DNA of 64,000 bases, taken from the NCBI GenBank assembly GCA_015233895.1, contig JADFXG010000002.1, positions 124,001 through 188,000 of the forward strand, in the 5' to 3' direction. The notes under the pieces are model-generated. The model searched no databases. It was given only the letters and a program-made list of their open reading frames with translations, and had not been told where the DNA came from. The DNA is from Nitrospirota bacterium. Its GTDB lineage: Bacteria; Nitrospirota; Thermodesulfovibrionia; Thermodesulfovibrionales; Magnetobacteriaceae. Positions within the stretch are counted from its first letter, which is position 1. Each line of letters begins with the position of its first letter. Made by a program: the position numbers and the translations under genes. Positions 45,388 to 53,559 of this stretch are shown one piece after another.

Positions 45388-48300
45388 ATGGAAGATAAAG
45401 CAAAAGAAACATCGTCAAAGAGAGTGCTTGATGCGCTTAAGGAGGCACGCTTACGGATAGGGAGTCTTGAAAGCGCTAAGAGAGAACCTATAGCCATAGT
45501 GGGTATGGGTTGCCGTTTCCCTGGAGGATGTAACAGTATTGACTCCTACTGGCAGTTTCTCAGAGACGGAGGAGACGGAATTGTTGAAATCCCATCCTAC
45601 AAGTGGCCTCTTGATGAGCATTACAGCCCTGATCGTAACGCACCGGGGAAAATATACATTACTCGCGGAGGATTTCTAACCGGCATAGATCAGTTTGACG
45701 CAGCGTTTTTTAGAATATCACCAAGAGAAGCAGCAAGCCTTGATCCTCAGCAAAGGTTGCTTCTTGAAGTGGCATGGGAGGCGCTTGAAAACGCAGCGAT
45801 TGCTCCCGATAGCCTATATGGAAGTAATACCGGAGTTTTTATAGGAATTGGACAGAATGATTATTCAAGGCGTGGGCTTACATCGGGCGACCTCAGCCAG
45901 ATAACCACTTATGACGGCACCGGCAACCTTTTTTGTTTTGCCTCAGGGCGGCTATCATACGTTTTAGGGCTTCACGGCCCTGCTGTTTCATTAGACACGG
46001 CGTGTTCATCCTCCCTTGTGGCTATACATTTGGCCTGCACGGCTCTTAGACAAAAAGAATGCTCAACGGCTTTAGCCGGAGGAGTACATTTAGTGTTATC
46101 GCCTGAGATGACGATTTTTCTTTCCAGAGCTAATGTGCTCTCCCCCGATGGCTGCTGTAAGACCTTTGATGTAACAGCGGATGGGTTTTCACGCGGTGAG
46201 GGCTGCGGTATTATAGCGCTTAAGCGTCTGTCCGATGCCATATCTGATGGAGATAATGTGCTTGCTCTAATACGAGGGTCAGCCGTTAATCAGGACGGCC
46301 CTGGAAGCGGTCTTACCGTACCTAATGAGGCAGCACAAGAACGCGTAATACGAGCTGCCCTTCTTAACGCCGGTGTGGAGGCTTCTGAGGTCAGTTTCAT
46401 AGAGGCACACGGCACAGGCACAGCCCTTGGCGACCCCATAGAGGTGGGCGCTCTGGGAGCAGTGTTTAAACCAGTAAAAAGTAAGGGAAATCCCCTTGTT
46501 ATAGGCTCAGTAAAGACAAACTTTGGGCATTTAGAGGCAGCCGCAGGTGTAGCTGGGCTAATAAAAGTGGTGCTTTCAATGCAGCACAGTAAAATTCCGC
46601 CGCATCTGCATTTTAAAACTCCAAACCCACACATTGACTGGGCATCTTTACCAATAGAGGTGGCAGCAGGCGGACAAACTTGGAGCGGAAAAAAAATTGC
46701 CGGAGTCAGCTCCTTTGGCTTTAGCGGAACAAACGCTCACGTTGTGTTAGAGGAGGCTCCAACGCCTCAGAGAGTAGCGCCGGAACTAAAACGCCAGCTT
46801 CATATCCTGACCCTTTCAGCTAAAACCGACGATGCCCTAACTGATCTGACCATCCGATACAGAGAAATGTTGGCCACATCACCCAATATTGAAGTCTCTG
46901 ATCTCTGTTATACGACAAACGTTGGACGCAGCCATTTTGCTAAACGCAGATTCGTAATAGGTGCAACGACTGAGGAGCTTCTAAAGGGTCTTTCTGAAAC
47001 TAATGAATTCCAATTACCAATAGAGCCGAAAAATGCGGAGGAAAACGGCTTGCGGCAGGAACTGGAAACTCTTGGCAAACTTTATGTAAGCGGTAAAGAC
47101 ATTGACTGGAAAAACTTTAATGCTCCCTACGGCTACAGAAAGCTTACTACGCTGCCCACATACCCGTTTGAGCGTAAGAGCTACTGGTTAGATAAGCCAG
47201 AGATTTCTAAAGTAACAGATGTGACGTGGAAATCTCCCGGAGAGCGTATCAGGCTTCCCATGAGTAAAGAGGTGCGGTTTGAATCTGTTTTTACCCCCAA
47301 GTCTCCTTCCTATATTTCAGACCATCGTGTGTTTGGCAGACTCGTTGTAGCCGGAGCATCTCACCTTTCAATGGTGTTACAGGGTTTACAGGAGGCATTT
47401 GGCCTTAATTCATGTACTATTTATGACGTCTTTTTTAGCGCACCTCTTGTGATAGATGAAACACAATTACGACTTGTACAGTTAATAATAGAGCCGCATG
47501 AAAACGATGTTTTTCTTTTTAAACTTATAAGCCAAAGTGAAAAAGACGGCGACGACTCATGGATCACCCATGTAACCGGGAAGGCTGCCCCATTGCGCAA
47601 CCCTGGTGAGCATTTGCCTGAGTTCAATATAAATGTTGAAGAGATTCGTACCAGATGCCAAAATGTAACAGATGGTGATAAGTTCTATGACAAGCTGTAC
47701 AAGGCTGGTTTTGATTTGGGACAAAGTTTCAGGTGGAACAGTGAAATATGGTTTAATAAGGATGAGGTCTTATGCAGCATAGCCTCAAACATTAATTTGC
47801 GATATGAGCAATATCAACTGTATCCAGGCCTTATGGACAGCGCCTTTCAGCTGCTAAGTAATTTCTGGAATGTGGATTCAACAGAGCCAGGCGCCGTAAG
47901 TTATTTGTATGTTCCATTTAGAATATCCGATATATCGTTTTATGGCAAGCCAAACTCTGATGACAAATTACTGTGTTATGCGGCAGTTACCGGGAAAAAC
48001 GATGACGAAAGCAGATTCCCTCCTACAAAACTCCTCATTCTGACAACATCAGGCACACCAATTGCTTTGGTAAACGGGTTTGAATTCCGCAAAGCTGACA
48101 CGGCTGCACTTTTTAAGGCTAAGACAGAAAGCATTAATATACGCAACGAATGGCTTTATGAAATTAAATGGATAGAGGCTGAAGTAAAAACAGTTACTCA
48201 AAAACGGCTGTATGGAAAGCACTTTTTAATTTTTGCCGAAGACTCAGTTTTAGTTACCACGCTGTCTGATATGTTTAGAAAGTCGGGAGCATTAGTCACA

Positions 48301-49974
48301 CATGTATCTTATATTGAAAAACCAGAGGACTATTCTGATCTAATTAAAACTATTGATAACATTACCGATGTTCTGTTTTTTGCAGGCATTGAGGAAACCC
48401 ATATCTCAGACATTGAAGAGAGTCAGAACAAAGGTGCAATATCGTTAGCGTATCTTGTGTCGGAAGTGTTAAAAGCAAATCTGCCAAAAGTCCCGCACCT
48501 TTATGTGATTACAAGAGGTGCTCAGTTTATAAACGGAAAATTTCTTGAGACTTCTCTTGGCTACTCAACCATTTGGGGTATGCCACATGTGATTGACCTT
48601 GAGGCTCCGGCACTCAGAGCAAAATTTATTGATCTTGATCCGGTAATAAAGAATAACGAAATATCTGCCCTGTTTTATCACATTACCGATGACACGGCAG
48701 AGTCACAGGTGTCTTTTAGGGATGGAGTGCGGTATGCGGCAAGGATTTTAAATACTAAAGCAGTCAACGGCACTCTGCAGCTTGACGGTAATTCTACTTA
48801 TATTATAACCGGCGGGCTGGGCGCTTTAGGGCTTGAGCTGTCAGCATGGCTTGCCAAAAAGGGAGCGCGTCATATAGCGCTTACAGGCAGACATGAAGCA
48901 GGTTCAGAGGCAAAAAATAAAATCTCACAACTTGAGACTCAGGGAGTTTCTGTGAATGTGATTTCAGCCGACGTATCTGTCACAGAAGACGTTGAACGGC
49001 TCTTTAGCACAATATCAGAGACAATGCCGCAGGTAAAGGGGATAATCCATGCCGCAGGAGTGTTGGATGACAGTGTGATATTAAACCTTAATGCCGAGAA
49101 ATTCAGAAATGTCATGAAACCAAAAGTCTATGGCACATGGAATCTACACAGGAAAACATCTGATATGAATCTCGACTTTTTCGTATGTTTTTCATCGTTA
49201 GCCGCTATGACAGGCTCTAAGGGACAGGGTAATTACGCCGCAGCCAATGCCTTTATGGATGCGCTTATGCGGTATAGGAGAACTTTAGGGCTTCCCGGCC
49301 TTAGCGTCAACTGGGGAGCATGGGGCGACACGGGTATGGCTTCAAATCTTAGTGATACTGAAAAGATGCGTTTACGCCAAACAGGTGTTGGCACTATTTC
49401 AACTGAAGATGGTCTAAAACTGCTTGAAGACTTAATCACAGAGGGTGCAACAAATGCCGGAGTGTTCCCAGTGGACTGGAGCAAGTACGGAGCAGAAGTA
49501 TATAGTGGGAAAATGCCACCATTTTTCGATTTTGTAAAGGTTAGCGATATAACAAAGTCCTCCGCAGATATTGTCGATTTTTCAGCTGATAATTTCAATA
49601 AGGTGTCGCAGGATGAGCAAATACAGCGGATTACGGATTATATAAGAGAACGGGTATCGGCGGTACTTGGTATGAAGCAGCCTCAGGATATAGGCTTGCG
49701 GGTACGTCTGTTTGATGCAGGCATTGATTCTCTTATGGCTATAGAGCTAAAGAATCGTCTTGAGTCAGGTTTTAAACTTTCGCTTCCTGCTACCCTCGTG
49801 TTTGATTACCCCACAGTTGAGGCCCTTACTGAGTATATCTGCCGAGAGCTTGGAATTTTAGAACAGACAGAGGCAGCGGATAGCGAATCGTCAAAAGACA
49901 TCGAACTGGATTCATTACTTGATGATATAGATACAATGAGCGATGAGGAACTAATGAAGAGATTCAAAAAGTAA
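45388..49974 (+). CDS. Type I polyketide synthase 2: KS-(no AT)-DH-KR-ACP
   Basis: 1528 residues. A short N-terminal docking-like helix (LDALKEARLRIGSLE) leads to KS (about 33-455, Cys206, EAHGTGTALGD, FGHLEAAAG). The KS-to-AT linker is present (HILTLSAKTDDALTDL, CYTTNVGRSHFAKRRF), but the AT is gone. After QLPIEPKNAEENG the chain passes to LGKLYVSGKDIDWKNF, the post-AT linker that in synthase 3 comes after a 300-residue AT. Then DH (His646 in DHRVFGRLVVAGA, Asp817 in YPGLMDSAFQ), KR (GGLGALG, Tyr1283) and ACP (Ser1448, DAGIDSL). It would yield a double bond if an AT acts in trans. Start ATG lies 63 bases after the repeat. C-terminal acidic tail present. Confidence 0.92.
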   Translation: MEDKAKETSSKRVLDALKEARLRIGSLESAKREPIAIVGMGCRFPGGCNSIDSYWQFLRDGGDGIVEIPSYKWPLDEHYSPDRNAPGKIYITRGGFLTGIDQFDAAFFRISPREAASLDPQQRLLLEVAWEALENAAIAPDSLYGSNTGVFIGIGQNDYSRRGLTSGDLSQITTYDGTGNLFCFASGRLSYVLGLHGPAVSLDTACSSSLVAIHLACTALRQKECSTALAGGVHLVLSPEMTIFLSRANVLSPDGCCKTFDVTADGFSRGEGCGIIALKRLSDAISDGDNVLALIRGSAVNQDGPGSGLTVPNEAAQERVIRAALLNAGVEASEVSFIEAHGTGTALGDPIEVGALGAVFKPVKSKGNPLVIGSVKTNFGHLEAAAGVAGLIKVVLSMQHSKIPPHLHFKTPNPHIDWASLPIEVAAGGQTWSGKKIAGVSSFGFSGTNAHVVLEEAPTPQRVAPELKRQLHILTLSAKTDDALTDLTIRYREMLATSPNIEVSDLCYTTNVGRSHFAKRRFVIGATTEELLKGLSETNEFQLPIEPKNAEENGLRQELETLGKLYVSGKDIDWKNFNAPYGYRKLTTLPTYPFERKSYWLDKPEISKVTDVTWKSPGERIRLPMSKEVRFESVFTPKSPSYISDHRVFGRLVVAGASHLSMVLQGLQEAFGLNSCTIYDVFFSAPLVIDETQLRLVQLIIEPHENDVFLFKLISQSEKDGDDSWITHVTGKAAPLRNPGEHLPEFNINVEEIRTRCQNVTDGDKFYDKLYKAGFDLGQSFRWNSEIWFNKDEVLCSIASNINLRYEQYQLYPGLMDSAFQLLSNFWNVDSTEPGAVSYLYVPFRISDISFYGKPNSDDKLLCYAAVTGKNDDESRFPPTKLLILTTSGTPIALVNGFEFRKADTAALFKAKTESINIRNEWLYEIKWIEAEVKTVTQKRLYGKHFLIFAEDSVLVTTLSDMFRKSGALVTHVSYIEKPEDYSDLIKTIDNITDVLFFAGIEETHISDIEESQNKGAISLAYLVSEVLKANLPKVPHLYVITRGAQFINGKFLETSLGYSTIWGMPHVIDLEAPALRAKFIDLDPVIKNNEISALFYHITDDTAESQVSFRDGVRYAARILNTKAVNGTLQLDGNSTYIITGGLGALGLELSAWLAKKGARHIALTGRHEAGSEAKNKISQLETQGVSVNVISADVSVTEDVERLFSTISETMPQVKGIIHAAGVLDDSVILNLNAEKFRNVMKPKVYGTWNLHRKTSDMNLDFFVCFSSLAAMTGSKGQGNYAAANAFMDALMRYRRTLGLPGLSVNWGAWGDTGMASNLSDTEKMRLRQTGVGTISTEDGLKLLEDLITEGATNAGVFPVDWSKYGAEVYSGKMPPFFDFVKVSDITKSSADIVDFSADNFNKVSQDEQIQRITDYIRERVSAVLGMKQPQDIGLRVRLFDAGIDSLMAIELKNRLESGFKLSLPATLVFDYPTVEALTEYICRELGILEQTEAADSESSKDIELDSLLDDIDTMSDEELMKRFKK

Positions 49975-50050
49975 TCGTTATATGTTACAATGGCAAAGAG
50001 CTTATTTGTTGAAAAATATTATTGAACTTTTACAAAATTAAAACAAAAAC

Positions 50051-51445
50051 ATGGAACAGGTAAAAATCAAGGTAAATTTGGTAGGTTCTAATGAGGAGCT
50101 TCTTGTAACTCTTAAAGAGAATATTACCGATGATGGCTATAGCGTATGGCGGGGTGCCGAAAACGGCTCATCTATAGTAATTGACGAAAACAGAAACGGA
50201 GCCGTAATAAACGTTGAAAAAAGTGATAATATAGCTACCGATACTGAAGGTATTATTACCGAATTCCTAAAACTCAGGAATCAATCTAACGAAACAGCCT
50301 CATCAGGAATTGAGCCTACAGATGAGGGCTCAGTCAAAAGTGAACCGCATCCATACGACCCTGAAAAAATAAGAGTAGATACTAAACCATTTTCTTTAAA
50401 ACAGACATATGAGCTTATTGAAAGTGGAGATATAGATTTATCCCCTGATTTTCAGCGCCACTTTGTTTGGAAAGAAATCAAGAAACAGTCAAGATTGATA
50501 GAATCTATAATGCTTAGAATCCCAATCCCTGTGTTTTATCTTTCTCAGGACAATGAGGGCAGATTTCAGGTTGTTGACGGACTGCAACGTCTTACAGTTA
50601 TCAGACGATTTATAAACAATGAATTTGCGTTAAGAGATTTGGAATATCTTACAGATTGTAATAATTGTTTTTATAATTATAATAACGGTGGAGAACCAAA
50701 AAAGATATTGCATCCCAAATATACAAGAAGAATTGAACAAACCCAGCTGATTTTCAATATTATTGATCCACAAACCCCTTTCAGAGTCAAGTATGACCTT
50801 TTCAGAAGAATAAATGAGGGCGGCACGCCGTTAAATAGTCAGGAAATCAGAAATTGCATGGCTAAACCTTATATTAGGAAATTTATTGATGCACTTGCCA
50901 ACTCTGAAGATTTTATAATGGCAACGGATAACAGCATAAAACCTTTAAGAATGCAGGATCAGGAAATGGTATTACGTTTTATCGGTTTTTATTATATAAA
51001 AATATTAGGGAAATCAAGTTATAACGGAGATATGGAAGATTTATTGGATAAAACTCTCGATAGTTTAAATAAGGAAAATGAACATGTATTAAATGAAATC
51101 AAAGAATCGTTTACAAGAGCCATGAAAAACTCTTCTCATTTGTTTGGCAAGACTGCATTCAGAAAATGTTTGCCAGAGCACATAGCTGACGGCGCAAGAA
51201 AGCAGTTTTTAAATAAGCTATTGTTTTTGACATGGTCTGTTTCTTTGGCGCAATTTGATACTCAAAACATTGAAAAAAACAATGATGCTAACTGCCTTGT
51301 TATTCCTCATGCCAACGAACTTCAAAGGAATAATGATTATACTGATTATTATTATGCTTTAACTCATGCGACAAATGACAAAAAAAATGTGGATTCTGCA
51401 TTTGAAAGAGTGCAATCTATAATTAAACAATACATAAGGTACTAA
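50051..51445 (+). CDS. DUF262-family (ParB/Srx-like) protein of a putative defence cassette
   Basis: 464 residues. The first 110 or so are poorly conserved and partly acidic. Then the DUF262 core: FSLKQTYELIESGDIDLSPD, FQRHFVWKEIKKQSRLIESI, RIPIPVFYLSQDNEGRFQ and VVDGLQRLTVIRRF, whose D-G-x-Q-R (Asp176 to Arg180) is the nucleotide-handling motif of GmrSD/BrxU-type proteins. FRRINEGGTPLNSQEIRNC is the second hallmark. The C-terminal half is helical, with no HNH (DUF1524) nuclease seen. It is the first of three tightly packed genes (two-base gap, then a four-base overlap) placed between synthases 2 and 3. AT-rich codon use differs from the synthases. Confidence 0.85.
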   Translation: MEQVKIKVNLVGSNEELLVTLKENITDDGYSVWRGAENGSSIVIDENRNGAVINVEKSDNIATDTEGIITEFLKLRNQSNETASSGIEPTDEGSVKSEPHPYDPEKIRVDTKPFSLKQTYELIESGDIDLSPDFQRHFVWKEIKKQSRLIESIMLRIPIPVFYLSQDNEGRFQVVDGLQRLTVIRRFINNEFALRDLEYLTDCNNCFYNYNNGGEPKKILHPKYTRRIEQTQLIFNIIDPQTPFRVKYDLFRRINEGGTPLNSQEIRNCMAKPYIRKFIDALANSEDFIMATDNSIKPLRMQDQEMVLRFIGFYYIKILGKSSYNGDMEDLLDKTLDSLNKENEHVLNEIKESFTRAMKNSSHLFGKTAFRKCLPEHIADGARKQFLNKLLFLTWSVSLAQFDTQNIEKNNDANCLVIPHANELQRNNDYTDYYYALTHATNDKKNVDSAFERVQSIIKQYIRY

Positions 51446-51446
51446 A

Positions 51447-52634
51447 ATGCTGAAAAAACTAACAATAAATAACTTTAAGTGTTTTTTAGATGAAACAATA
51501 TCATTCAAAGATTTAACAGTATTAGCAGGCGCTAACGGGGTTGGTAAGTCAACTGTTATTCAGGCTTTATTGATCATAAAGCATACGCGTGAAAAATATC
51601 TTCGTTATAATTTTAAAGATTGTCCATCTTCAAAATCAGACTTTGCACCAATAGAGCTAAACCATACATATATGATGAATCTTGGTAATGCGGAAATGGT
51701 TATAAACTCAAAATCAGAAATAAAAGAAATAAAGCTTTCATATTGTGCTGATTCTGATTTTAAAGCTGATTTTGTATATGGCCTCGTACCAGATAAATTA
51801 ATAATATCATTTAAGAACTTACAACAAAAATTTAAAGGTAATACAAATCCAAATGATGATCCTTTTGTTCAAACTGATTTTAACTATCTAAATGCAGAGA
51901 GAATAGGTCCAAGAAACATTCAATCCATGGGGTATCAGGAGTTTATAAATACCGGCTATCAAGGCGAGTTTACAGGACAGGCTATATCTACAGCTGAAAA
52001 TAAAAATCTTACATTGAAAAAAGATGATAAAAGACTTTTTAGACCAGAAGATAACGAAGAGATACAGCTTGCATTAAGAAAACAGATTGAACAGTGGATG
52101 GACTTTATAATACCGGGAATACGTTTGAACGTGGAATCGTTTCCGGCAATAAATACTGTAAGAGTTTCACTTAAAAAAGAGGGAATGGATACTGGATTTT
52201 TACATCCAAACAATATAGGATTTGGGATAACGTTTGTACTTCCTATAGTGGTTACAGGACTTATTGCTTCAAGAGGCTCTATGATAATAGTGGAAAACCC
52301 TGAAGCTCATTTGCATCCTTACGGGCAATCCAAAATAGGGCAGTTTTTGGCTGCTGTTGCATCTCAGGGAATACAGGTGGTAGTAGAAACGCACAGCGAA
52401 CACGTTATAAACGGCATAAGAGTAGCTTCTTTAAAAAACTTTATTACACCGGACAAAATATGTATCAACTTTTTTAGTCACAATAAAGAAAAACAAGCAC
52501 CGGATATAACTGAAATTACGGTTGATGATGAGGGCGATCTTTCCAAATGGCCTCGTGATTTTTTTGATCAGGAGGAAAGAGATTTGGCAGAAATCCATAG
52601 ACTTAGAAAAAAGAGAAAATCTAACAATATATGA
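51447..52634 (+). CDS. AAA (OLD/SMC-like, DUF3696-type) ATPase of the cassette
   Basis: 395 residues. The start MLKKLTINNFKCFLDETISF and Walker A GANGVGKST (28-36) are typical of RecF/OLD-like AAA ATPases. The C-terminal part has IIVENPEAHLHPYGQSKIGQ (Walker B region, Glu283) and QGIQVVVETHSEHVINGIR, matching the AAA_15/DUF3696 group, with an EITVDDEGDLSKWPRDFF end typical of it. No TOPRIM nuclease domain is visible, so any effector activity must be elsewhere. It begins two bases after the DUF262 gene and overlaps the next gene by four bases, so the three are surely one operon. Confidence 0.88.
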   Translation: MLKKLTINNFKCFLDETISFKDLTVLAGANGVGKSTVIQALLIIKHTREKYLRYNFKDCPSSKSDFAPIELNHTYMMNLGNAEMVINSKSEIKEIKLSYCADSDFKADFVYGLVPDKLIISFKNLQQKFKGNTNPNDDPFVQTDFNYLNAERIGPRNIQSMGYQEFINTGYQGEFTGQAISTAENKNLTLKKDDKRLFRPEDNEEIQLALRKQIEQWMDFIIPGIRLNVESFPAINTVRVSLKKEGMDTGFLHPNNIGFGITFVLPIVVTGLIASRGSMIIVENPEAHLHPYGQSKIGQFLAAVASQGIQVVVETHSEHVINGIRVASLKNFITPDKICINFFSHNKEKQAPDITEITVDDEGDLSKWPRDFFDQEERDLAEIHRLRKKRKSNNI

Positions 52635-53533
52635 ATACTGTTTTTTATTTATTCAACAAGTCTTTCAAAAATATCAACAATCTAACAATTGAAGAGCTTG
52701 GCGAAAAAATTTATGATTTTTTTGAATTGTGCGATAACATAAAAGATTCCGGTGATGAAATTTTCAAAAGTAATTCTATATATGAGGAACAGTTTTTTGA
52801 TAATTATGCGCTTTATGAGATAATGTATAAAGAGAGAGGAATAGCGCTTAAACCTGAACACAAGAGAGCTTTATTAAAACTTGATCACATTACTAAAACC
52901 TCCTTTAATGATGTTCAGATGACCGAACAATTAAATGAAACTACAGAAAGTAATTTATATGGGCTTCTCTGCTTCAATAGAATTGAAACTCCAGATAAAA
53001 TTGACTCCAGACTACTTATCTCTGTACAACAAGATTGGTATTCTTTTCATAGATATTATTTATACATTTTTTATATTTCTGAAGAGAGCTTTTTTGAAAG
53101 ATGTAGAAAATATTTCCCTGAGCTGTTTTTTCATGAAAGAAATAGATATGCGCTAAAAACATTAAGTGGCGGCCTTGAGCTCTTCTCAGAAACAATAGTA
53201 TCTCATTTAGAGAAGCTGAACGATGAATTCAGGAAATATTATAATTATCAGTCCATAGCTCAATCCATTGATAAAATAATACAAGCATTTTGTTCGGCAA
53301 ATAATATCAAAGGCTCATTACAAGGGGAAAATCACGATCAACTGTATTTTGAGTTTTACAATACCCAAACAAAAACCCTCGAAAAGATATGCTGTGACCC
53401 TCATTTAAAATTAAGAACGCCTGATAGACCTGGCAATACCCAAAGATATGAAAACCGTATATATTTCCATCAAGGGAAAAAAGGCGTACAAGGTGGAAAA
53501 ATACTGATAGGCCACATTGGTGAGCATTTATAG
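52631..53533 (+). CDS. Unknown third protein of the cassette (possible effector)
   Basis: 300 residues, starting by ATGA overlap with the ATPase gene. No family recognised. It is rich in aromatic and charged residues, with a predicted alpha-helical body (FEERCRKYFPELFFHE-like region about 155-175, DEFRKYYNYQSIAQSIDKII about 196-215). The conspicuous C-terminal segment has EKICCDPHLKL, RYENRIYFHQGK and GKILIGHIGEHL. His, Cys and Asp residues here could be catalytic or bind metal, but that is a guess. There is no signal peptide or membrane helix. Its position makes it the likely executioner or sensor of the cassette. Synthase 3 starts 26 bases later. Confidence 0.7.
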   Translation: MNTVFYLFNKSFKNINNLTIEELGEKIYDFFELCDNIKDSGDEIFKSNSIYEEQFFDNYALYEIMYKERGIALKPEHKRALLKLDHITKTSFNDVQMTEQLNETTESNLYGLLCFNRIETPDKIDSRLLISVQQDWYSFHRYYLYIFYISEESFFERCRKYFPELFFHERNRYALKTLSGGLELFSETIVSHLEKLNDEFRKYYNYQSIAQSIDKIIQAFCSANNIKGSLQGENHDQLYFEFYNTQTKTLEKICCDPHLKLRTPDRPGNTQRYENRIYFHQGKKGVQGGKILIGHIGEHL

Positions 53534-53559
53534 AATGCGGAGTTAACTACAAGGAGATT

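Noticed and set aside
44809-45497. Minus-strand frames across the end of synthase 1 and the repeat element
   Set aside because: They are translations of the opposite strand of the synthase and of the palindromic repeat, with no ribosome site or family features.
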